From NCBI GenBank assembly GCA_023227695.1, contig JALNVE010000094.1:1-10336 (forward strand): a stretch of DNA of 10,336 bases, given 5' to 3'. This DNA comes from Paludibacteraceae bacterium (GTDB lineage: Bacteria; Bacteroidota; Bacteroidia; Bacteroidales; Paludibacteraceae). Numbering within the stretch: the stretch's first letter is position 1; every line of letters begins with the position of its first letter. The notes below the pieces were generated by a model. It was not told where the DNA came from, did not search any database, and saw only the letters and a list, made by a program, of their open reading frames with translations. This document shows positions 1 to 6,510 of the stretch, piece after piece. A program made the translations under genes and the position numbers.

Positions 1-111
1 CAAAACATCTTAAACTCGAGACCGAGGAAAAGATTAGGGTATATGACTCCTTTACAAAAATTTAAACAATTGACAAACTTGGATTTAAATGAGGTTGCAT
101 TGTCCGCTTGA
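1..111 (+). CDS. IS30-family transposase, C-terminal end (5' part outside window)
   Basis: Frame 1 is open from the first base to a TGA at 109-111 and encodes 36 residues. They include SRPRKRLGYMTPLQKF, which matches the conserved end of the DDE integrase domain of IS30 transposases (the LNxRPRKxLGyxTPxexF region just after the catalytic glutamate). The last residues are NEVALSA. The catalytic residues and the DNA-binding N-terminus lie upstream of the window, so whether the gene is intact cannot be judged. The stop codon lies inside the likely right inverted repeat (94-119), which is normal for compact IS30 elements. The gene runs towards the GH44 gene, tail to tail, and the hairpin at 141-177 could also stop its read-through. 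Family assignment is from the motif as remembered. Confidence 0.82.
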   Translation, partial: QNILNSRPRKRLGYMTPLQKFKQLTNLDLNEVALSA

Positions 112-119
112 ATCCAGCA
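94..119 (+). repeat. Probable right terminal inverted repeat of the IS30-family element
   Basis: The stretch reads GTTGCATTGTCC, then GC, then TTGAATCCAGCA. As remembered, the right end of E. coli IS30 reads GTTGCGTTGACC, AA, TTGAATCTACA; spacing is identical and most positions agree. The repeat overlaps the transposase stop codon. The exact terminal base (about 118-119) is inferred, and the left repeat and target duplication are not in view. Confidence 0.6.
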
Positions 120-140
120 AACAATTCATTTTTAGGCATA

Positions 141-177
141 GAAAAGGCTCATCTCCCTATCGGAGACGAGCCTTTTC
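141..177 (-). terminator. Rho-independent-type terminator of the GH44 gene, possibly bidirectional
   Basis: The arms GAAAAGGCTC (141-150) and GAGCCTTTTC (168-177) are perfect complements. After one A-C mismatch, TCTCC (152-156) pairs with GGAGA (162-166) around a CTATC loop. On the minus strand it starts about 20 bases after the GH44 stop (198). The T-run lies inside the 3' arm on both strands, so the hairpin could also stop transcription leaving the IS30 transposase. Confidence 0.8.
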
Positions 178-197
178 ATCGAAAGTATTTACGCTTT

Positions 198-2108
198 TTA
201 ATCAATTATCACTGTATTTGTTTTAACACCATTTGATATAATGATGCGAACAATATAAAGACCCTTTTCAAATCCAGAAACATTCAATTCCACATCATCT
301 GACGAATCAACTGTTTTCTTCAATGCTACCACACCTTGTGCATTTATAATCTCCACACTCTTAACATTGCCTGTATTTGAAACAAAGAATCTGTCACTCG
401 TTGGATTTGGATAGATAGCCAACGACTCAGAAGAAAACTCTTCCACATCAGAACCATTGCTTGATTTAAGCATGACTGCCATCATACTCAAAGCAGGAAC
501 CTTTACTGAAAGTTGATTTCCCTTTACACTTGCGGTACCAGACCTAAGAGCATTTGAAGTGTGGCTGACAAATGTTTGTGTATTTTTATCTGTCAAACCA
601 GAAAGCTGCAACGTGGTATAATCGCCATCCTCAACATCGAAATTAGTCAAAGAAATATCAACCGTTTGTTCAGCAGTCTGATCGCGGTTAAGCAAAATTA
701 TAGTCATAGAGTCACGATCAGTGCTCACTGAAGTATATGCAGAAAGTTTTTCCTCATTAGAAGAAACAGCTTTCACACAAGTCTCTTGATTGTATCGGCT
801 GAAAAGATGAAGAGTTTCCCACATAACAGGATACCAAGTCCAAGGAGTGAAGAAGTCCATTCCATTACGCATTCCCTCACCCATGAAAGATGCATAAGAA
901 AGAGCCGTAACCATCGGGTTATCGTTTGATTTGATGTTATACTCAGAGATACTGTAAGTCATCTCACGTTTTCCACCTGAATATTTATCAAACCAATCCT
1001 GACATCTACCGAAAATATACTCTTTAGAAAGTTCTTCCCAACCGCCGTTCAAAGTCTTCAAACCGTTAGCCAAAGGATAATCATATTCACGGTCGAACAG
1101 CACACGTTGGCATTGAAGCACATCATCCACTTTTGTATCATCAGGATAGAAATGTATATCAAAAACATCGATTAGAGACATTTTGGCCTCTGCTTCTGCC
1201 TTTACAATACGTTTGATGAAATATTCCAACCAGCAATAAGAGCCTTCGTTATCTTCTAGGCGAACATTTCCTGATGGCATATACCAAGTCCACTCATTTC
1301 CGGCAACTGGTCCGCAAAGCTTTACTGTAGGATCAATAGCACGGATAGCCTTAGCTGTAGCAATGTAACGGTCAATAGCGGCATCTAAGACCTCTTGAGT
1401 CATTGTCGGAACAACGTCGTCGTGAGTCCACTGCCACATCTCCAGCTCGTTATCCATATTCCAGTATTTAAACTGGCTCATATCTAGGTTCAGTTCATCG
1501 CGCCAATAAGGGTAAATGGCAACGGCTGAATCGACTGGCCAATCCTTTAGATAAAGGTCAGGATTACCCTCTTTTATCACATTTCCACTGGCATCCAAAC
1601 TTCCGCCACCGCACATATTGGTACTGCACCAAGAACCCCATTTACTTTCGTTATACTCCCAGTCGTTGAAATTCTGGCTCTTTGTCTTTGCTACTTTTCC
1701 TGAAAGAGGAAAACCAAACATGGTCATCACACCAGGCAACTCCTTTTGAAGTACAGCTGCAGTACGGCTCCAATCACAATCGTAAACATTGTTATACCAA
1801 TCCGGGTGACAAGCCAATTTTGAACTCCAATTGTATTTCGAAGAGTTGTTTCCATCATTCTGTCGCACAAAACGAAGTCCGGCCTCACGTGCAATCTCTA
1901 TCGCAGAAGCATCGTAATTAGCCTTTTCATTGTCAATCAATCCATTTCTTCCGTACAAATAAGGAGAAATAGGACGATTGTCTGCATCTGCATCCACAGT
2001 GATAGTGACCTGAGCATTCACGCTAATGGTCAATGCAGCCAAGCCAAGAAGAAGTAAGTGTTTTGTCATATTATTAGTAATTTGTGTATTGTGGTTTTCT
2101 GTTCTCAT
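198..2108 (-). CDS. Secreted GH44-family endo-beta-1,4-glucanase/xyloglucanase with T9SS sorting domain
   Basis: This is predicted to hydrolyse beta-1,4-glucan (cellulose, xyloglucan or mixed-linkage glucan) outside the cell. The encoded protein has 636 residues if started at 2108. A start at 2069 (Met14) is more likely, because MTKHLLLLGLAALTISVNAQ is a classic signal peptide with cleavage near Ala32-Gln33. The catalytic domain (about 35-550) begins ISPYLYGRNG and contains the GH44-like stretches SSKYNW (89-94), DNELEMW (219-225), IDVFDIHFYPD (313-323) and ISEYN (387-391). Glu221 is the predicted acid/base and Glu389 the nucleophile. The usual NEP triad is NEL here. An insert at about 140-190 contains Cys161 and Cys166. 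Residues 470-548 look like the beta-rich flank of the barrel. Residues 562-636 (SLAIYPNPTSDRFFV to the end) are a T9SS type A sorting domain, implying export through the outer membrane. No SusC/SusD genes are adjacent. Family confidence is high; exact substrate is unknown. Confidence 0.85.
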   Translation of the reverse strand: MRTENHNTQITNNMTKHLLLLGLAALTISVNAQVTITVDADADNRPISPYLYGRNGLIDNEKANYDASAIEIAREAGLRFVRQNDGNNSSKYNWSSKLACHPDWYNNVYDCDWSRTAAVLQKELPGVMTMFGFPLSGKVAKTKSQNFNDWEYNESKWGSWCSTNMCGGGSLDASGNVIKEGNPDLYLKDWPVDSAVAIYPYWRDELNLDMSQFKYWNMDNELEMWQWTHDDVVPTMTQEVLDAAIDRYIATAKAIRAIDPTVKLCGPVAGNEWTWYMPSGNVRLEDNEGSYCWLEYFIKRIVKAEAEAKMSLIDVFDIHFYPDDTKVDDVLQCQRVLFDREYDYPLANGLKTLNGGWEELSKEYIFGRCQDWFDKYSGGKREMTYSISEYNIKSNDNPMVTALSYASFMGEGMRNGMDFFTPWTWYPVMWETLHLFSRYNQETCVKAVSSNEEKLSAYTSVSTDRDSMTIILLNRDQTAEQTVDISLTNFDVEDGDYTTLQLSGLTDKNTQTFVSHTSNALRSGTASVKGNQLSVKVPALSMMAVMLKSSNGSDVEEFSSESLAIYPNPTSDRFFVSNTGNVKSVEIINAQGVVALKKTVDSSDDVELNVSGFEKGLYIVRIIISNGVKTNTVIID

Positions 2109-2128
2109 ATTATAGTTTAAAACATATG

Positions 2129-2151
2129 ATCACTGATACAAAATTAGTGAT
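2129..2151. repeat. Inverted repeat around the GH44 -7 element (possible operator)
   Basis: ATCACT (2129-2134) and AGTGAT (2146-2151) are perfect complements 11 bases apart. Together they enclose and overlap the -7 element at 2139-2146. The arm spacing suits a dimeric repressor, but this role is inferred from position only. Confidence 0.35.
2139..2146 (-). promoter_or_regulatory. Bacteroidota -7 element of the GH44 gene
   Basis: The minus strand reads TAATTTTG, a perfect TAnnTTTG. A TTG at 2166-2164, 17 bases upstream, could be the -33 element. Transcription would begin near 2132, giving a leader of about 24 bases to the 2108 start or about 63 bases to the preferred start at 2069. Confidence 0.5.
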
Positions 2152-2232
2152 TCTTTTCAGTTGCAATATTAAAAAAAACGTCAAATAGATGTTTAAATGT
2201 GTCAAACAAGTGTTTTTTGGCTAGTATTTCTA

Positions 2233-2248
2233 TGCTATTTTCATAGCA
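2233..2248. repeat. Short inverted repeat in the divergent intergenic region
   Basis: TGCTAT (2233-2238) and ATAGCA (2243-2248) flank TTTC. It lies in the 232-bp region between the divergent GH44 and ABC-F genes, upstream of both proposed promoters. It may be a regulator site or chance in AT-rich DNA. Confidence 0.3.
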
Positions 2249-2316
2249 AAAAGAAAAGGATCAAACGTTTTTGCATCGAGATTAGATTTATCTCATTTTA
2301 TACCGTCAAAATACGT

Positions 2317-2324
2317 TATCTTTG
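2317..2324 (+). promoter_or_regulatory. uup: Bacteroidota -7 element of the ABC-F gene
   Basis: TATCTTTG is a perfect TAnnTTTG. A weak -33 (TTTT, 2296-2299) lies 17 bases upstream. It ends only 16 bases before the ATG at 2341, so the transcript leader would be about 10 bases, very short for ribosome binding. The same TATCTTTGTC string occurs upstream of the DUF4271 gene. Confidence 0.6.
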
Positions 2325-2340
2325 TCGTAAATTATAATAT

Positions 2341-4236
2341 ATGGCTGCTAACTATCTTCAGGTTGAGAATCTGACAAAATCATTCGGAGACAAACTCCTT
2401 TTCGAGAACATATCCTTCAGTATTTTCGAAGGCCAACGTATTGCCCTAATCGCTAAAAACGGTTCTGGAAAGACTACCCTGCTCAACATCATTGCAGGAA
2501 AGGAGCAGTACGACGGAGGAAACATCACATTCAAGAGAGACCTTCGGGTCAGCATTCTCCCACAGGACCCTCAATATCCTGCCGGATTGACCGTTCTGCA
2601 GGCTTGTTTTCAATCTGACAATGAGATTGTAAAGACCATTGAGCAATACGAAGAAGCTCTTCTCAACCCAAGCGACGAAGAGAAATTCAACAAGCTCCTT
2701 ACCCAGATGGAGAACTACAAAGCCTGGGAATATGAGACAAGAATCAAACAGATTCTCGGCAAGCTGAAGATCTATAATTTCGATCAAAAGGTAGAAAACC
2801 TATCGGGAGGACAATTGAAACGTGTGGCATTGGCCAATGTGTTGATTACCGAACCTGACATGCTCATCCTCGACGAGCCTACCAACCACCTTGACCTCGA
2901 GATGGTGGAATGGTTGGAAGATTTCCTCAAGAAATCAAAGATGGCGTTGCTGATGGTAACCCACGACCGTTACTTCTTAGACCGCGTATGCAGCGACATT
3001 TTAGAAATAGACCAGCAGCAACTCTTCTCTTACAAAGGAAACTACTCCTACTATCTCGAAAAGAGACAGGAGCGCATCGACATACAAAATGCTGAGTTGA
3101 CCAAGGCTAACAATCTTTTCCGCAAAGAGTTGGACTGGATGCGTCGTCAGCCACAGGCCAGAGCCGGAAAGGCTCAATACAGAATCGACTCCTTCTACGA
3201 TTTGGAAAAGAAGGTGAAGGCTAAAAGAGATAAAGGTGACGTCAGCCTCGATGTGAAAGCATCATACATAGGAAGTAAGATTTTCGAAGCAAAATACATC
3301 TCTAAAAAATTCGGTGATCTCAAGATATTGGACAATTTCTACTACAACTTCGCGAGATACGAGAAGTTGGGTATCGTGGGAAACAACGGAACGGGAAAAT
3401 CAACCTTCATCAAAATGTTGGTTGGCGAAGAGAAACCGGACAACGGAACGATAGATGTCGGTGAAACCGTACGTTTTGGTTATTACAGCCAAAACGGACT
3501 GAAATTTGAAGACCAGATGAAAGTCATCGACGTAGTCAAAAACATCGCCGAAGAGGTCAGCCTCGGAGACGGCAGAAAAATGAACGTTTCGCAGTTTCTT
3601 CAGTACTTTCTATTCACCCCTGAGACACAGCACAATTACGTGTACAAGATAAGTGGAGGCGAGCGCCGCCGTCTGTACCTTTGTACTGTTTTGATGCAAA
3701 ATCCGAACTTCTTGGTGTTGGATGAGCCTACTAACGATTTGGATATCGTGACGCTTAATGTGTTGGAGGATTACCTGCAATCGTTCAAGGGATGTGTCAT
3801 CGTTGTATCACACGACCGTTACTTTATGGACAAAGTGGTAGACCACTTGCTTGTATTCCATGGCAACGCGGAGATTCAAGACTTCCCTGGAAACTACTCC
3901 GACTTCCGCGAATGGAAAGAGGCTAAATCGATCCTCGACAAGCAAGAGAAGTCTGCAGTACAAAACAAAGACAAGAAGGAAGAAAAAGCCCCTCAACAAC
4001 AACGGAACAGTGCAGACCGCCCACGAAAAATGACCTTTAAAGAGAAGAAGGAGTTCGAAGATTTAGAGAAAGACATTGCTGCGTTGGAGACAGAGAAGAA
4101 AGTCATCGAAGAGGGACTCTCCAACGGCACCATCCAAGGCGACGAGCTCATAGAAAAATCTCAAAGAATTGGCGTAATCATCGATGAATTGGACGAAAAG
4201 ACGATGCGTTGGCTAGAACTGAGCGAAATCTCGTAA
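2341..4236 (+). CDS. uup: ABC-F family ATPase, Uup type
   Basis: This is a soluble, ribosome-associated ATPase with two ABC domains and no membrane segments (631 aa, usual for Uup). ABC-F proteins bind the ribosomal E site; Uup is linked to relief of translational and genome stress. Domain 1 has a P-loop at 38-45 (AKNGSGKT, with Ala for the first Gly), LSGGQ at 154-158, MLILDEPTNHLD from 174 and a switch His208. The ABC-F linker with its basic stretch RRQPQARAGKAQYR is at about 240-310. Domain 2 has GNNGTGKS at 347-354, ISGGE at 437-441, FLVLDEPTNDLD from 457 and His491. A charged stretch (530-560) leads to a C-terminal coiled coil (about 563-631), which distinguishes Uup from EttA-like members. 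The gene is monocistronic, between its own promoter and a hairpin terminator. The Ala in the P-loop is probably a lineage variant, since the Lys and Thr are kept. Confidence 0.92.
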   Translation: MAANYLQVENLTKSFGDKLLFENISFSIFEGQRIALIAKNGSGKTTLLNIIAGKEQYDGGNITFKRDLRVSILPQDPQYPAGLTVLQACFQSDNEIVKTIEQYEEALLNPSDEEKFNKLLTQMENYKAWEYETRIKQILGKLKIYNFDQKVENLSGGQLKRVALANVLITEPDMLILDEPTNHLDLEMVEWLEDFLKKSKMALLMVTHDRYFLDRVCSDILEIDQQQLFSYKGNYSYYLEKRQERIDIQNAELTKANNLFRKELDWMRRQPQARAGKAQYRIDSFYDLEKKVKAKRDKGDVSLDVKASYIGSKIFEAKYISKKFGDLKILDNFYYNFARYEKLGIVGNNGTGKSTFIKMLVGEEKPDNGTIDVGETVRFGYYSQNGLKFEDQMKVIDVVKNIAEEVSLGDGRKMNVSQFLQYFLFTPETQHNYVYKISGGERRRLYLCTVLMQNPNFLVLDEPTNDLDIVTLNVLEDYLQSFKGCVIVVSHDRYFMDKVVDHLLVFHGNAEIQDFPGNYSDFREWKEAKSILDKQEKSAVQNKDKKEEKAPQQQRNSADRPRKMTFKEKKEFEDLEKDIAALETEKKVIEEGLSNGTIQGDELIEKSQRIGVIIDELDEKTMRWLELSEIS

Positions 4237-4261
4237 AGCAAATTCTTCATGAGAAATTTAT

Positions 4262-4311
4262 AAATCATCCTGGTAAATTTAAAGTTTGATTTAAATTTAC
4301 CAGGATGATTT
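4262..4311 (+). terminator. Terminator hairpin after the ABC-F gene, 22-bp perfect stem
   Basis: The arms 4262-4283 and 4290-4311 are exact complements over 22 bases, enclosing the loop GTTTGA. The 3' arm runs into TTTCTTTT. It starts 26 bases after the stop codon at 4236. The core is CATCCTGG/CCAGGATG with AT-rich ends. The stem is unusually long and has no mismatch. Confidence 0.85.
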
Positions 4312-4642
4312 CTTTTGTAATCCACCGACCTTCTCGGTTTAACTTTTTTACTGTTTGTATACACGATGATTAAATATACAAAACTACTTTCTTTTTATCC
4401 AACAAAGAAAAAATACACAGAATCCAAATTGATCTAAAAAACAAGACTAAAAAACAAAAAAGAAGATTTAGAACTTCTAAAAACAACAAATTCAAACCTA
4501 TTATATTTTTTATCCACTCAATCACGAAACACATGATAATTCTTTGTATATTTACAAAAATTTTTATAAATAATGTATTTTTATACATTATTGCAAAATT
4601 TCGCACTCATTAACGTAACATTAAAATTGAATTCAAAATTGT
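4312..4642. other. AT-rich intergenic region upstream of sulP
   Basis: Between the ABC-F terminator and the SulP start there is no convincing gene. The stretch from about 4360 to 4640 is very AT-rich. A 78-codon reading frame on the minus strand (4370-4606) is rich in Ile, Leu, Phe and Lys, as expected from such composition, and was not called. I see no perfect TAnnTTTG promoter on the plus strand; TATATTTA at about 4547-4554 is one base off. A 10-bp inverted repeat at 4569-4592 is the only distinct structure. Confidence 0.6.
4569..4592. repeat. 10-bp perfect inverted repeat in the sulP leader (possible operator)
   Basis: AATAATGTAT (4569-4578) and ATACATTATT (4583-4592) are exact complements separated by TTTT. 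The repeat ends 50 bases before the SulP ATG. It could be a dimeric regulator site or a weak RNA hairpin. The AT-rich surroundings raise the odds of chance, although two G-C pairs are kept. Confidence 0.4.
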
Positions 4643-6358
4643 ATGAAGGCTTCCATTAAGGGTGTTTTCGCGCCAAGACTTTTCACTTGTCTCAAAGATT
4701 ACAACAAGAGCAAGTTCACCACCGACATTATGGCGGGCATCATTGTGGGTATCGTAGCTATCCCACTTGCCATTGCTTTCGGTATTGCTTCAGGAGTAGG
4801 TCCTACTGAAGGTTTAATAACCGCCATCATTGCCGGTTTCATCATCTCCGCATTCGGAGGAACGAAAGTTCAGATTGGAGGACCAACAGGAGCCTTCATC
4901 GTCATTATCTACGGCATCATCCAGCAACACGGACTGAGCGGTTTGATGATTGCCACCGTCATGGCAGGAATTATACTTATTATAATGGGTATTAGTAAGT
5001 TAGGAAACATTATCAAATTCGTACCCTACCCTGTCATCGTCGGATTCACTGGAGGTATCGCTTTGACTATCTTCTCTACTCAGATGAACGACCTTTTCGG
5101 TCTTGGTATCGAAAAAGTGCCCGCAGACTTCATAAACAAATGGATAAGCTACTTCCAGCACTTAGGCAACATCAACTGGTTAGCTTTAGGAGTTGGATTG
5201 GCAAGTTTGGTAATTATCATCATTACACCTAAGTTCTCGAAAAAAATCCCTGGATCTTTAGTTTCCATCATTATCATCACTTTGGTGGTTTGGATTTTGA
5301 AGAATTACTTTGGGGTTACAGGCATTCAGACCATCGGCGACATTTACGAATTGCCTTCAGGCGTTCCAATGCCTTCGATCCCCGAGTTGACCATGAAAGA
5401 AGGCGAAACGATCTTCAACGTGATTCAACAGTTGTTCCCTGCCGCCTTCACCATCGCGATGTTGGGTGCAATCGAATCTCTATTGTCTGCCATGGTAGCA
5501 GATGGTGTTATCGGTGACAAGCACGATTCTAACACAGAGCTTGTTGGTCAAGGTATCGCTAACTTGGTTACTCCATTCTTCGGAGGTATACCTGCAACAG
5601 GAGCTATTGCCCGTACAATGACAAACATCAACAACGGCGGACGTACTCCAATCGCTGGTATCATCCACGCTATTGTTTTGTTGCTTGTTTTGCTTTTCAT
5701 GGGACAGTTGGTCGGATACATTCCGATGCCTTGTTTGGCTGGCGTTTTGATCATCGTATCTTACAACATGAGCGGCTGGCGTACATTCAAATCTTTAGCT
5801 AAGAATCCAAAGTCAGACTTTGCCGTTCTTTTAGTCACTTTCGTTTTGACGGTGATCTTCGATTTGACCATTGCTATTGAAATCGGACTTCTATTAGCCA
5901 TCGTGTTGTTCTTGAAACGCACAAACGAAGCTTCTGTTATCCGTGTCTTCAAAGATGAGATAGACCCAGGAGAGAACCTCGACATTAACCTTCACGAAGA
6001 AAAGCTGACTATCCCTGAGGGTGTAGAGGTTTACGAAATCGACGGTCCTTACTTCTTCGGAATCGCTAATAAATTCGATGAAATCATGAAACAAGTTGGA
6101 GACAACTCCAAGGTTCGTATCATCCGTATGAGAAAGGTTCCTTTCATCGACTCGACAGGTATCCATAACCTTGAGACACTATGCCTACAATCAAAGAAAG
6201 AGGGCATTCAAGTGGTTCTTTCAGGTGTAAACAAGCATGTTCGTGCAACGCTTGAAAAAGCAGGATTTGATAAGGTGGTTGGTGCTGACAATATCTGTTC
6301 TAACATCAATGAAGCACTTCAAAAATCCAATGAATATGTTTCAAAAGACAAAAAATAG
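4643..6358 (+). CDS. SulP-family inorganic anion transporter with C-terminal STAS domain
   Basis: This is an inner-membrane transporter that imports a small anion (sulfate, bicarbonate or a dicarboxylate), probably driven by an ion gradient. It has 571 residues, typical of the family. Residues about 28-425 hold the hydrophobic helices, including the SulP signatures GGTKVQIGGPTGAF (72-85), LGAIESLLSAMVAD (274-287) and GGIPATGAIARTMTNINNGG (314-333). Glu278 in IESLLSA sits where the family carries an acidic residue near the substrate or coupling-ion site. The cytoplasmic STAS domain covers about 453-562, with DSTG at 503-506, the loop phosphorylated in anti-sigma antagonists. The substrate cannot be read from sequence: there are no sulfate-assimilation genes or carbonic anhydrase adjacent. 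The gene appears monocistronic, with a terminator 25 bases after its stop. Confidence 0.93.
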   Translation: MKASIKGVFAPRLFTCLKDYNKSKFTTDIMAGIIVGIVAIPLAIAFGIASGVGPTEGLITAIIAGFIISAFGGTKVQIGGPTGAFIVIIYGIIQQHGLSGLMIATVMAGIILIIMGISKLGNIIKFVPYPVIVGFTGGIALTIFSTQMNDLFGLGIEKVPADFINKWISYFQHLGNINWLALGVGLASLVIIIITPKFSKKIPGSLVSIIIITLVVWILKNYFGVTGIQTIGDIYELPSGVPMPSIPELTMKEGETIFNVIQQLFPAAFTIAMLGAIESLLSAMVADGVIGDKHDSNTELVGQGIANLVTPFFGGIPATGAIARTMTNINNGGRTPIAGIIHAIVLLLVLLFMGQLVGYIPMPCLAGVLIIVSYNMSGWRTFKSLAKNPKSDFAVLLVTFVLTVIFDLTIAIEIGLLLAIVLFLKRTNEASVIRVFKDEIDPGENLDINLHEEKLTIPEGVEVYEIDGPYFFGIANKFDEIMKQVGDNSKVRIIRMRKVPFIDSTGIHNLETLCLQSKKEGIQVVLSGVNKHVRATLEKAGFDKVVGADNICSNINEALQKSNEYVSKDKK

Positions 6359-6382
6359 TCCTATCTTTACATAAGACATTTC

Positions 6383-6424
6383 AAATCTCCTATTTCTTTT
6401 CCAAAATGGAATAGGAGATTTTTT
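6383..6424 (+). terminator. Terminator of the SulP gene
   Basis: AAATCTCCTATT (6383-6394) pairs perfectly with AATAGGAGATTT (6410-6421), followed by further T residues to 6424. Inside the 15-base loop TCCA and TGGA can extend the helix. It starts 25 bases after the SulP stop. Confidence 0.85.
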
Positions 6425-6431
6425 ATATTTG
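6424..6431 (+). promoter_or_regulatory. Possible -7 promoter element of the kinase gene
   Basis: TATATTTG fits TAnnTTTG exactly and lies 79 bases before the kinase ATG. No good -33 TTTG is seen, and it directly abuts the SulP terminator. It is the only perfect -7 match in the gap between the two genes. Confidence 0.35.
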
Positions 6432-6510
6432 AAATTGACCAGGGAGTTGTTTTAATGATGGAACTCACAACAAAATTTTCCTTCAGGGCAAACAGAAAAA
6501 CAGAAAAATT

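Larger units (their letters stand above)
1..119 (+). mobile_element. Right end of an IS30-family insertion sequence (partial)
   Basis: It consists of the transposase tail (1-111) and the overlapping inverted repeat (94-119). The insertion point is about 20 bp beyond the terminator hairpin of the GH44 gene, so that gene was left intact. The rest of the element is outside the window. Confidence 0.7.

Noticed and set aside
89..232. ATG at 89 opening a roughly 47-codon plus-strand frame
   Set aside because: It overlaps the IS30 end, the terminator hairpin and the GH44 gene end, and has no motif; the IS30 frame explains the region better.
2378..2395. Ala for the first Gly in the first P-loop of the ABC-F protein as a sign of inactivity
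   Set aside because: The Lys and Thr that bind phosphate, the signature, the Walker B Glu and the switch His are all present, so ATPase function is likely intact.
2446..2787. 113-codon minus-strand frame opposite the ABC-F gene
   Set aside because: It is fully antisense to the well-supported Uup gene and shows no domain.
4370..4606. 78-codon minus-strand reading frame rich in Ile, Leu and Phe, resembling a small membrane protein
   Set aside because: It lies in very AT-rich spacer DNA, where such hydrophobic frames arise by composition. It has no recognised motif and no supporting promoter or neighbours.
5894..6166. 90-codon minus-strand frame opposite the STAS domain
   Set aside because: It is antisense to a strongly conserved domain and has no family features.
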